Shown here one piece after another: positions 36,483 through 44,610 of a DNA stretch of 64,000 bases. The notes under the pieces were generated by a model. That model worked only from the letters and a program-made list of their open reading frames with translations, ran no database searches and had not been told where the DNA came from. Each line of letters opens with the position of its first letter. Position 1 is the first letter of the stretch. The position numbers and the translations under genes are program-made. This DNA comes from Bacillus sp. FJAT-26390. Its GTDB lineage: Bacteria > Bacillota > Bacilli > Paenibacillales > Paenibacillaceae. The stretch lies in contig NZ_MAQX01000022.1 of the NCBI RefSeq assembly GCF_001682865.1, positions 731,639-795,638 on the forward strand, given 5' to 3'.

Positions 36483-38558
36483 ATGTTATCGAATGATTGG
36501 CTGATCACAACGGGGCAATTCAAAGCAGAGGTGTCATTTTGCCAAAATGATGCTGAAATCGTGATGACGAATGGGTTAATTAAGCGAGCTTGGCGCATAT
36601 CCCCTAATGCTGCAACGGTTGCGTTTGAAAATCTAATGACTGCCGAGACGTTAATTCGTGGCGTGAAGCCCGAGGCGATGATTGAAATGAACGGGCAGGT
36701 ATTTGAGGTCGGCGGGCTGAAGGGACAACCGGATTATGCCTATTTGCGCAAGGAATGGCTCGATGAGATGAAATCGGATGCTAGCGCCTTTCAATTCCAA
36801 GGTTATGAGCTTGGGGCAACGGAGGAGAGATTTGCTTGGGGACGCAATCGCTTCTCGGACAAGCAAGCGGCATGGCCGCCGCCGGGGGTGTCCCTCCAAT
36901 TGCATTTTGCCCCTCCGGGCGATTCGTTAGCAGGCATCCGTCTCACTGTTCACTATGAAATGTACGACGGAATTCCGCTGATTTCCAAATGGCTCACGAT
37001 TGCCAATAACAGCGGAAACCGGGTGAAATTGAAAACATTCAAAAGCGAGATTTTAGCCATTGTGGAGTGGGAATCCCCTGTTGAAACACCTGAACGCTGG
37101 GAGTACCCGAATCTCCATGTTGAAAGCGACTATGCCTTTCAAGGCATGACCTCTAAGAAGTCGAATCGCACAACGAACTGGGTGGCAGATCCGGATTATA
37201 CCACCCAAATTAATTACGAGTATTTAACGCCGGCGTTATTGGAGAGCCGTCCGCCGATCGGGCCGGATGTATGGATTGGGGCAGGCGAGAGCTTCGAAAC
37301 CTTTCGGACGTATGAACTGATCCACGATAGCACGGACCGAGAACGAATGGGGCTTGCGCAGCGGCGGATGTATCGTACGCTTTCCCCATGGGTTACCGAA
37401 AATCCGATTATCATGCATGTGCTTAGCATGGAGCCGGATGTCATTAAGGAAGCTATTGACCAGTGCGCAGAGGTAGGCTTTGAGATGTTGATTTTATCTT
37501 TTGGCAGCGGCCTTAATATGGAAGAAGAGGATCCGGACTATATCGCAAAGATTAAGCAGCTGTCGGACTATGCGCATGGGAAAGGGATCGAAATCGGAGG
37601 TTACTCCCTGCTTGCGAGCCGGAGCGTTAGTCCGGAGGATGATATCGTAAATCCCCAAGGAGCTTATTATATCCACTCTCCATGTCTTGAGAGTCACTGG
37701 GGACAGCAATATTTCCAAAAGGTGAAATCATTCTTAAAGCAAAGCGGGATGGGCGTATTTGAGCATGACGGCTCCTATCCTGGGGATATATGCGAGTCCA
37801 ACGATCACCCCGGACATCATGGGAAAGAAGATTCCCAGTGGCTGCAATGGAGAAGAATAACCGATTTTTATAAATGGTGCCGAAGCCAAGGCATTTACTT
37901 GAACGTGCCGGACTGGTATTTCCTGAGCGGCTCGAATAAAACGGGAATGGGATACCGGGAAGTGAACTGGTCACTGCCGAGAGAGCGGCAAATTGTCATT
38001 GGCAGACAAAATATTTACGATGGAACATGGGAAAAAACGCCGAGCATGGGCTGGATGTTTGTCCCGCTGACGGAATACCATGGCGGTGGCGCGGATGCGA
38101 CGATGGAGCCGCTAAGCGAGCATCTGCCTGATTATGAAGCGCATTTGATCAACAACTTCAGTGCTGGCGTGCAAGCGATTTATCGCGGGTTTCGCCTATT
38201 CGATTCCGAAGCAACAAAACAAGCGGTTAAGAGCAAGGTTCAATTTTTTCAAAAATACCGTGCCATACTGGAATCCGATATTATCCATGTGCGCAGGCCA
38301 AGCGGCAGGGATATCGATTGTATTCTGCACGTCAACCATGAGCTTCCCGACAAAGGGCTGGCGGTTGTCTACAATCCACTGGACCATGCCGTGTCGCAGA
38401 CGTTGAAATTGCCGCTCTATTATACGGGTTTAACCGGCACCGCAACCGTCCAAGAACAAGAGGGGCCATCCGAGGCGTATGCTCTTGATCGAAGCTGCCA
38501 TATTGAATTGCACGTGGAGATCGCGCCAAGGTCGGCAACTTGGTTTTTGATTCATTAA
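36483..38558 (+). CDS. Alpha-galactosidase-like TIM-barrel glycoside hydrolase
   Basis: A 691-residue protein with a beta-rich N-terminal domain (1-280), a TIM barrel and a small C-terminal beta domain. This order resembles clan GH-D (GH36/GH31-like) retaining alpha-glycosidases. The strand-end motif GMGVFEHDGSYPGD puts D429 where the nucleophile would be expected, and SHWGQQYFQKVKSFLKQSG and CRSQGIYLNVPDWYF surround it. I cannot name a substrate, and family assignment is by fold pattern only. There is no signal peptide. It starts 30 bp after the lipoprotein stop, with GGAGGGG upstream, so it is probably co-transcribed with the importer. Confidence 0.65.
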   Translation: MLSNDWLITTGQFKAEVSFCQNDAEIVMTNGLIKRAWRISPNAATVAFENLMTAETLIRGVKPEAMIEMNGQVFEVGGLKGQPDYAYLRKEWLDEMKSDASAFQFQGYELGATEERFAWGRNRFSDKQAAWPPPGVSLQLHFAPPGDSLAGIRLTVHYEMYDGIPLISKWLTIANNSGNRVKLKTFKSEILAIVEWESPVETPERWEYPNLHVESDYAFQGMTSKKSNRTTNWVADPDYTTQINYEYLTPALLESRPPIGPDVWIGAGESFETFRTYELIHDSTDRERMGLAQRRMYRTLSPWVTENPIIMHVLSMEPDVIKEAIDQCAEVGFEMLILSFGSGLNMEEEDPDYIAKIKQLSDYAHGKGIEIGGYSLLASRSVSPEDDIVNPQGAYYIHSPCLESHWGQQYFQKVKSFLKQSGMGVFEHDGSYPGDICESNDHPGHHGKEDSQWLQWRRITDFYKWCRSQGIYLNVPDWYFLSGSNKTGMGYREVNWSLPRERQIVIGRQNIYDGTWEKTPSMGWMFVPLTEYHGGGADATMEPLSEHLPDYEAHLINNFSAGVQAIYRGFRLFDSEATKQAVKSKVQFFQKYRAILESDIIHVRRPSGRDIDCILHVNHELPDKGLAVVYNPLDHAVSQTLKLPLYYTGLTGTATVQEQEGPSEAYALDRSCHIELHVEIAPRSATWFLIH

Positions 38559-38585
38559 TGATTTAATTGGCAGTATAGTGGATAG

Positions 38586-38613
38586 CCGAATCTCTCCTAT
38601 GAGATTCGGTTAT
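38586..38613 (+). terminator. Hairpin before the YesM/YesN genes
   Basis: CCGAATCTC pairs perfectly with GAGATTCGG (38586-38594 with 38601-38609) around a 6-nt loop, followed by TTATTG. The T-run is weak. It could partly terminate the importer transcript before the regulators. Confidence 0.55.
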
Positions 38614-38640
38614 TGCATTAGGTATGGAGGATCAGGGCCT

Positions 38641-40410
38641 ATGAAGATCAGAACAAAAATATTTTTCACAACAGCGCTGGTCGTGATTTTTTTATTAGGT
38701 TCATTAACCTATTTTATGACACGTTTCTCGAGTCATATTTTGATGACAAAAATGGAGCAGGACGTGGGCTTCTCCACATCGCAGCTTTCGCAAAACATTG
38801 ATTCCCTGCTTCAGTCTTATGAACAAGTGATCGACTCCCTTTATACAAATTCAGAGCTGCAGAGCAGACTATTAACCCAATACGATTCGGTCATCGAGGC
38901 GCAAGACGTTTATTTTGATTATTATTTGCCTTTTGTCAATTGGGTCCGCGGGTCCAAAAATATTTTGCGGCTAATGGTGTATACGAACAATCCGACTTTT
39001 CAATTTGCAGATGTGAAATGGATCGATGAAGAGATAAAACAGTCTGAATGGTTTAAGACAACGCAGCAGCCAGACAAAAAACTGGTCAAAACGTGGACGA
39101 ACCTCGGAATTGATCCTTATTATCGCTTTCGCGTCATTCGCCTGACTCAGAGGATGAACAATCCGGTTATCAATTCCCAAGTCTATGTGACGATTGATCT
39201 GCAGGAACAGCTGCTGCAAAACCTGATTTCCAAAGAAAACCAGAAGCAGCGGTTCATTATTGGTTTGCCGAACGGGCAAGTCGTATTGGATAGCTTCTTG
39301 GACAGCAAAGCGCCGCTTTTGGTTCGGGATTATAGCTTTTATAACCAGATCGAACAGGCAAATGAAGGTAAAGTCGTCTATGTGAAAGAAAATAATGAAC
39401 GGTATTTGTTGACGGTCAAGAGCCTGGATTCCCGTTCCAGCGTGCGAGGATTAAAGGCGATTGTGTTAACGCCGACCGGCGAGCTAACAGCCAAAGTGAA
39501 TGAGATGAAACGAATAGCCATCATGCTGTTGGTTTCTTCGATCATTATTGCCGTCCTTATGATGTATACCATTTCCACCAAGCTGACCAAAAGACTGATG
39601 CTCTTGGCTGCCAAGATGAGAACGGATAATATTACGCAATCCTACTCGCAAATTGCGTTAACCGGCAACGACGAGATCAGCCAACTGGGGCTAATCTATA
39701 ATCAAATGATTTTGCGCAACAGTTTGCTCATCAAGGAAGTCTATGAATTTGAATTCAATAAGAAGGAGCTCGAATTAAGAGCGAAAGAATCAGAGCTGTA
39801 TGCGCTTCAAACGCAAATTAATCCCCATTATTTATTTAATACGCTGAATGCCATTCGAGGGAACCTGCTTAAGAAAGGCGACAAAGAAAATGCGAATATT
39901 ATCAAATTGCTCGCACAGTCTTTTCGCAATCTGCTAGGCAAAAGCGGCTCTGTCGTAAGGTTGGAGGAAGAGATTGGCATCGTGGATACGTATTTGCGCA
40001 TTCAATCTTACCGATTTGGCGGGAGGCTGCAATATCAGATCAACATTCCGAAGGAGCACAATACCTATCAGCTGCCGCGGCTCTCTCTCCAGACGCTGGT
40101 AGAGAATGCGATCATCCACGCGCTGGAGAAAAATGAAGACGATACGCTGATCTATATCGAATCCCAGGTCATCGATAATGAGCAATATCATATCGTGGTA
40201 AGGGATAACGGCTCTGGCATATCGCCTGCAGCACTGGAACAAATCCGGCAGCAATTAAATGATCCCAGCATGGAGCAGGAACGTAATATTGGCTTGCGGA
40301 ATGTTCATCAACGATTAACCCAGATGTATGGGCCGGAATATGGATTAACCATTCAAAGTGAAGAAGGCATAGGCACGGCCGTAACCCTGATGATTCCACT
40401 AAAAGGATAG
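38641..40410 (+). CDS. Sensor histidine kinase, YesM/LytS type
   Basis: A 589-residue membrane kinase. Helix one is near residues 8-28 and helix two near 290-312 (IAIMLLVSSIIIAVLMMYTI), with an extracellular sensing domain between them. A HAMP-like segment follows. The His-kinase box ALQTQINPHYLFNTLNAIRG holds the phosphorylated histidine, with RLSLQTLVENAIIHAL (N box) and DNGSGISP / NIGLRNVHQRL (G boxes). It is the partner of the response regulator encoded 20 bp downstream and should report an extracellular sugar for locus B. ATG 38641 is preceded by GGAGG at ten bases. Confidence 0.92.
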   Translation: MKIRTKIFFTTALVVIFLLGSLTYFMTRFSSHILMTKMEQDVGFSTSQLSQNIDSLLQSYEQVIDSLYTNSELQSRLLTQYDSVIEAQDVYFDYYLPFVNWVRGSKNILRLMVYTNNPTFQFADVKWIDEEIKQSEWFKTTQQPDKKLVKTWTNLGIDPYYRFRVIRLTQRMNNPVINSQVYVTIDLQEQLLQNLISKENQKQRFIIGLPNGQVVLDSFLDSKAPLLVRDYSFYNQIEQANEGKVVYVKENNERYLLTVKSLDSRSSVRGLKAIVLTPTGELTAKVNEMKRIAIMLLVSSIIIAVLMMYTISTKLTKRLMLLAAKMRTDNITQSYSQIALTGNDEISQLGLIYNQMILRNSLLIKEVYEFEFNKKELELRAKESELYALQTQINPHYLFNTLNAIRGNLLKKGDKENANIIKLLAQSFRNLLGKSGSVVRLEEEIGIVDTYLRIQSYRFGGRLQYQINIPKEHNTYQLPRLSLQTLVENAIIHALEKNEDDTLIYIESQVIDNEQYHIVVRDNGSGISPAALEQIRQQLNDPSMEQERNIGLRNVHQRLTQMYGPEYGLTIQSEEGIGTAVTLMIPLKG

Positions 40411-40430
40411 ACAGCTAAGGAGGTGCGTCG

Positions 40431-42020
40431 ATGGAACCGGTATTAATCGTTGATGATGAGCCAGGCGCCCTGGATGCAATCATGTATGCGTTAGACTGGG
40501 AGCACTACGGATTTACGATTAAAGGGGTTGCCTCCAATGGAAGACAGGCACTCGAACTGCTGAAGAAAAACCAATATTCGCTTATGATTACGGATATTCG
40601 CATGCCGGGCATTAGCGGTCTTGAGCTTTTGCAGGAAATCAGGAAGTTTACGAACATACCGGTTATTATTATGAGCGGCTATCAGGAAATGGATTACCTC
40701 AAAACCTGCTTGAAATACAGCGTGAAGGATTATTTGTTAAAGCCTGTGGAAGAAGAGGATTTGGCCAAGCTTTTAGTCGATATCAAAAATGAAATTACGC
40801 ATGAGCATATGCTGAATAGGCAGCTGCATTTCGGCATTCCGGCCATAAAGGATCAATTGCTGAAAAAATGGACCCAAGGCTTATTAAGGGAAGAGGAGGT
40901 TAGAGATCAGTTTGGCATGCTCGGCATCGAAATTAAGGATAGTCAGCGTATTTGCTGCCTTATTGTCGAGTTTGACTTCATGGAGGCTACGACGTTCAAC
41001 CAGACGAATTTTGAAATTCAGATGAAACGTTATGCGGCTCGCAATGTGATTGAGGAATTGATTTTGAGCCAAGGTTATGTGTATGAAATTTCGGAGGAAC
41101 GGTTTGGAGTTGTTCTATTTCATGCTATGGAAGCGGAGAATGGGATCAACATCCAGAAAAAAGCGGAAGAAATTATGCTGTTTATTGAAAAATGCGTCAA
41201 AATTCCGATTACAATCGGGATCGGCACAAAAGGGAATACGTTAGACAACGCGTTCCAATCCTATTCGGCGGCTGAGAAAATGCTGGATCGAAGATTTTTT
41301 CTTGGCGGACAAACGATCCTATCGGCAGACCAGCTCCCGGACGATCACGAGAAGCTTAAGCCCTTTGAGACGCAAGGGGTTATCTCGATCATTCATGCAG
41401 TCAAAGAACAAAACGCTGCGGCGCTTCAATCCTGCATTCAGAAGCAAAAGAAACAATTCGTTGATGCCGAAACGCCAAAGCCGCTCGTACAGTCTACCGT
41501 AGTCGAAATATTGGTGCAATTGCTGCGTGTGGTCCAAGAGGTTGGCGGTCATTACGATAATTTGTTCGAGCTGGATTTAGGTGATTACAAGAGCTTTATG
41601 CAGTATAAAGAGCTGGATCTGTTGTTTAAATATGTAGAAGAGAAGTGTATGGTCGTTTTGGAGTTTTTAGCGCAACAGAAGCCTTCTCAGCCTGCGAAAA
41701 TGGTACATTCCGTAAAAAAAGTGGTCGAGCTGCAATTCAGCTCGAATTTAAGCTTGAAGGCTATTGCTGAACAAATACATCTTCACCCTGTTTATCTAGG
41801 CAAGCTGTTTAAAGCCGAAGAAGGACTCTCCTTTAATGATTATTTGCTGAAAGTGCGCATGGAGAAGGCGAAGGAGCTATTGCTTTATTCCGATAAAAAG
41901 GTATATGAAATTGCTCTAGAGGTGGGGTATCAGGAATTGGATTGGTTTTATAAAAAATTCAAGGAATATACCGGCGTTAGCACGAGTGAATATCGCAACA
42001 AGGCAAAAGTGAGCTCGTAG
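40431..42020 (+). CDS. Response regulator, YesN type (REC-AraC)
   Basis: A 529-residue regulator. The N-terminal receiver domain has acidic residues DD at 8-9, the phosphoacceptor D55 (LMITDIRMPG) and the lysine in YLLKPVEEED. A central region of about 280 residues precedes an AraC DNA-binding domain (LKAIAEQIHLHPVYLGKLF and VYEIALEVGYQELDWFYKKF). It is translated right after its kinase. Targets are likely the locus B importer and the fucosidase gene that follows. Confidence 0.92.
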   Translation: MEPVLIVDDEPGALDAIMYALDWEHYGFTIKGVASNGRQALELLKKNQYSLMITDIRMPGISGLELLQEIRKFTNIPVIIMSGYQEMDYLKTCLKYSVKDYLLKPVEEEDLAKLLVDIKNEITHEHMLNRQLHFGIPAIKDQLLKKWTQGLLREEEVRDQFGMLGIEIKDSQRICCLIVEFDFMEATTFNQTNFEIQMKRYAARNVIEELILSQGYVYEISEERFGVVLFHAMEAENGINIQKKAEEIMLFIEKCVKIPITIGIGTKGNTLDNAFQSYSAAEKMLDRRFFLGGQTILSADQLPDDHEKLKPFETQGVISIIHAVKEQNAAALQSCIQKQKKQFVDAETPKPLVQSTVVEILVQLLRVVQEVGGHYDNLFELDLGDYKSFMQYKELDLLFKYVEEKCMVVLEFLAQQKPSQPAKMVHSVKKVVELQFSSNLSLKAIAEQIHLHPVYLGKLFKAEEGLSFNDYLLKVRMEKAKELLLYSDKKVYEIALEVGYQELDWFYKKFKEYTGVSTSEYRNKAKVSS

Positions 42021-42074
42021 GTTATTTTCAAGTGTGAATCAAAATAGTCCATTCATGAAGAAGAGGTGCTTAAA

Positions 42075-43340
42075 ATGACAGCAAACCATACCATCAAACC
42101 AAGCCCGAAACAGCTTGAGTATCAATCCTGGGAGTTCGGATTGTTTGTGCATTTTGGTTTAAGAACGTTTTATGAAGGGTACGTGGATTTTGATCCAAGG
42201 GGCATGTCCCCGGCTTTATTTAACCCGCAGCAATTGGATTGCGAGCAATGGATACGTACGGCGAAGGAAGCCGGAATGAATTATGCGGTACTAACGGCCA
42301 AGCATCATGATGGATTCTCCAATTGGCCTTCGCAGTATAGCTCGTTTTCTACCAAACAATCCCCTTGGAAGGATGGGAAGGGCGATGTTGTCCGGGAATT
42401 TGTCGAGGCTTGTCGGAAATACGACGTAAAGCCAGGGCTATATTATTCTCCTTTTGACGGATCTGCGGATTTCTATAACCAGGATGCAAAGGCTTACGAT
42501 GATTATTTCGTAAATCAAATTACAGAGCTGCTTGGCGAGTACGGAGAGATTGATATCCTATGGTTTGACGGATGCGGTTCGGAGGACCATCAATATGATT
42601 GGAAACGGATCATCGGAGAAATCCGCCGCCTTCAACCGAATATTTTAATTTTTAATATGGGAGATCCTAATTTCCGGTGGGTGGGGAACGAGGATGGCAT
42701 TGCGCCGATTCCTTGCTGGAATGTTGTGGATTCGCTTGAGTTTTCGATCATGACCGAGGAGAAGGAGGCGTTGCCTTATCAACTATGGCTGCCTGCGGAA
42801 TGTGATGTGCAGATGCGAGCGAATTGGTTTTATAGCGACAGCGATGAGCATACGGTAAAAAGCCTGGATCAGCTCATGGGCTTATACTATTATTCCGTAG
42901 GGCGCGGTACGAATTTGCTCCTGAATATCGGCCCGGACAGACAAGGCTTGCTGCCATCGATAGACGTAAGCCGCCTTAACGCAATGGGCGCTGAAATAAG
43001 AAGAAGGTTTGGCAGCCCAATCGCGACCTTGGACCAATGTGAGCATAACCAGAATGAATGGATCTATAAGCCTGCTCAACCGCATCTAATCGATCATATT
43101 GTTATCCAAGAGGATTTATCGCAGGGAGAGCATGTGCTGAATTTTCAAATCAATATCATGACAGAGAAATCGCATCGAATACTAACCGTGTACGAGGGGC
43201 AGAACATCGGCCATAAGGCTATTGTGCGCATTCCGCCGGTTAAAGTTCGGGGAGTCTCTCTAACGGTGACAAATGCGCAAGGAGAGCCTTCTATTAAGGA
43301 ACTGTCATTTTATTATGTCGGGGAGCAAGGAAATGGATAA
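42075..43340 (+). CDS. Alpha-L-fucosidase, GH29 (first copy)
   Basis: A 421-residue retaining alpha-fucosidase. SWEFGLFVHFGLRTFYEGY opens the TIM barrel and AVLTAKHHDGFSNWPS is the family signature. D165 in DILWFDGCGSED is the predicted nucleophile, and E in WLPAECDVQMR is a candidate acid/base. ATG 42075 has AGAGGTG six bases upstream. There is no signal peptide, so it is cytoplasmic. The stop overlaps the start of the metallophosphoesterase gene by eight bases, so the two are translationally coupled. It is about 50 residues shorter than the second GH29 of the window and only distantly similar to it. Confidence 0.9.
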   Translation: MTANHTIKPSPKQLEYQSWEFGLFVHFGLRTFYEGYVDFDPRGMSPALFNPQQLDCEQWIRTAKEAGMNYAVLTAKHHDGFSNWPSQYSSFSTKQSPWKDGKGDVVREFVEACRKYDVKPGLYYSPFDGSADFYNQDAKAYDDYFVNQITELLGEYGEIDILWFDGCGSEDHQYDWKRIIGEIRRLQPNILIFNMGDPNFRWVGNEDGIAPIPCWNVVDSLEFSIMTEEKEALPYQLWLPAECDVQMRANWFYSDSDEHTVKSLDQLMGLYYYSVGRGTNLLLNIGPDRQGLLPSIDVSRLNAMGAEIRRRFGSPIATLDQCEHNQNEWIYKPAQPHLIDHIVIQEDLSQGEHVLNFQINIMTEKSHRILTVYEGQNIGHKAIVRIPPVKVRGVSLTVTNAQGEPSIKELSFYYVGEQGNG

Positions 43341-44247
43341 AGGGCTAAGGTTTCGTACCGACGGCACATTCAAAATCGTCCAATTTTCCGATACCGAGTA
43401 TATGGACGATGTCGCTGAGCTTAATGGACGAACCGCTTACATGATGCGAACCGTTATTGAGACGGAGCAGCCCGATCTTGTTGTATTTGCAGGCGACGTC
43501 ATCGGCAGCTTGCGCTGCAGCAATCCAGGGCAGTCATTCCGAAATGCGGTATCGACTGTTGAAGAGCTTCAAGTGCCATGGGCCGCTATTTTTGGCAATC
43601 ACGATTCGGAAGCCGGAATTACGAGGGAACAGCTGATGGATATTCAATTAAGCCACAGCTATTGCGCTGCCGAGCGGACGGCTGAGCATGTAAGCGGCGT
43701 AGGCAATTATGTGTTGAACATACAGGGCAGTGATGAGCAAGCAGCAGCGGCTTTATATTTCATGGATAGCGGCAGCTATTCCGCTCTTCCCGCGGTACAT
43801 GGATACGATTGGATTCGCAGTGATCAAATTGATTGGTATGCCGCATGCTCGAAGGCACTCAAGGATCAGAATGGCGGACAGCCTGTTCCTTCCTTAGCTT
43901 TTTTCCATATTCCGCTGCCGGAGTACCAAGAGGTATGGGATAAGGGGGACTGCCATGGAGAAAAGCGAGATGAGGTCTCCTGCCCTCGTATCAACAGCGG
44001 CCTCTTTGCCGCAATGGTAGAGATGGGCGATGTGATGGGCACCTTTGCAGGGCATGATCACGGAAATGATTATTGGGGCGAGCTTCATGGCATTCGTCTT
44101 TGCTACGGACGCTCTTCAAGCTATGTTGTATGGGATACGGATATTCCAATTGGTGCAAGAGTGATTGAATTGAAACAGGGAGCTAGAGAGTTTGATACTT
44201 GGTTGCGTTTAAGTGACGGTTCGACGCTGCAGCGCGCTATGCTGTAG
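43333..44247 (+). CDS. Calcineurin-like metallophosphoesterase
   Basis: A 304-residue phosphoesterase of the Dcr2/PhoD-like group. Metal-site motifs are GDVIG (about residue 49), GNHDSE (about 84), FFHIPLPEY and the C-terminal FAGHDHGND. The first motif, usually DxH, reads SDTEY here, so one histidine ligand is replaced by glutamate. ATG 43333 is inside the end of the GH29 gene, with GGAG seven bases upstream. Coupling to a fucosidase suggests it removes phosphate or a related group from the same glycan, but that is inference. No signal peptide is present. Confidence 0.82.
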   Translation: MDKGLRFRTDGTFKIVQFSDTEYMDDVAELNGRTAYMMRTVIETEQPDLVVFAGDVIGSLRCSNPGQSFRNAVSTVEELQVPWAAIFGNHDSEAGITREQLMDIQLSHSYCAAERTAEHVSGVGNYVLNIQGSDEQAAAALYFMDSGSYSALPAVHGYDWIRSDQIDWYAACSKALKDQNGGQPVPSLAFFHIPLPEYQEVWDKGDCHGEKRDEVSCPRINSGLFAAMVEMGDVMGTFAGHDHGNDYWGELHGIRLCYGRSSSYVVWDTDIPIGARVIELKQGAREFDTWLRLSDGSTLQRAML

Positions 44248-44263
44248 CAGGTTATTGTATTTT

Positions 44264-44301
44264 GCGGTTGTCTTTCTATGAGGAGACAGCCGCTTTTTTT
44301 T
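44264..44301 (+). terminator. Terminator closing glycan locus B
   Basis: GCGGTTGTCT (44264-44273) pairs with AGACAGCCGC (44284-44293, one G-U), followed by eight T. Confidence 0.9.
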
Positions 44302-44610
44302 ATATGCGCGGGTGAAAATCATACTAAAAGTCGAAAACGGTTTATTGCTCTTGCGGCCTCGTACACCTAAGATGAATGAAACGAATACTCTCATGCGAAA
44401 AAGGTGCATCACCAATTACTGGGCCGCCATGCCTCGATACGGAATCGGTATCGGGGTTTGTTTGGTTTACAATCACCCGGGAAATAAGTATCCGTTTTAT
44501 GAAGCTAAAGTATTGTATAGTTCGTCTCCTGGCATTAGAATTTCAGGTAGCGGTGGCTGCCGAGCAGGCGCAATAGGCGTCAATTACTAGGGAAACGAGT
44601 GAGGCTAATG
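44302..44610. other. 309-bp gap before the locus C sensor, no gene seen
   Basis: A 92-codon frame at 44312-44590 has no ribosome binding site and a composition unlike the neighbouring genes, so I do not call it. A small inverted repeat (CTCGATAC with GTATCGGG, about 44433-44455) followed by T-rich sequence may be a weak terminator or leader structure. No promoter could be placed with confidence. Confidence 0.4.

Noticed and set aside
44312..44590. A 92-codon frame between loci B and C
   Set aside because: No ribosome binding site, no recognisable domain, and a second overlapping frame of similar length is equally open.
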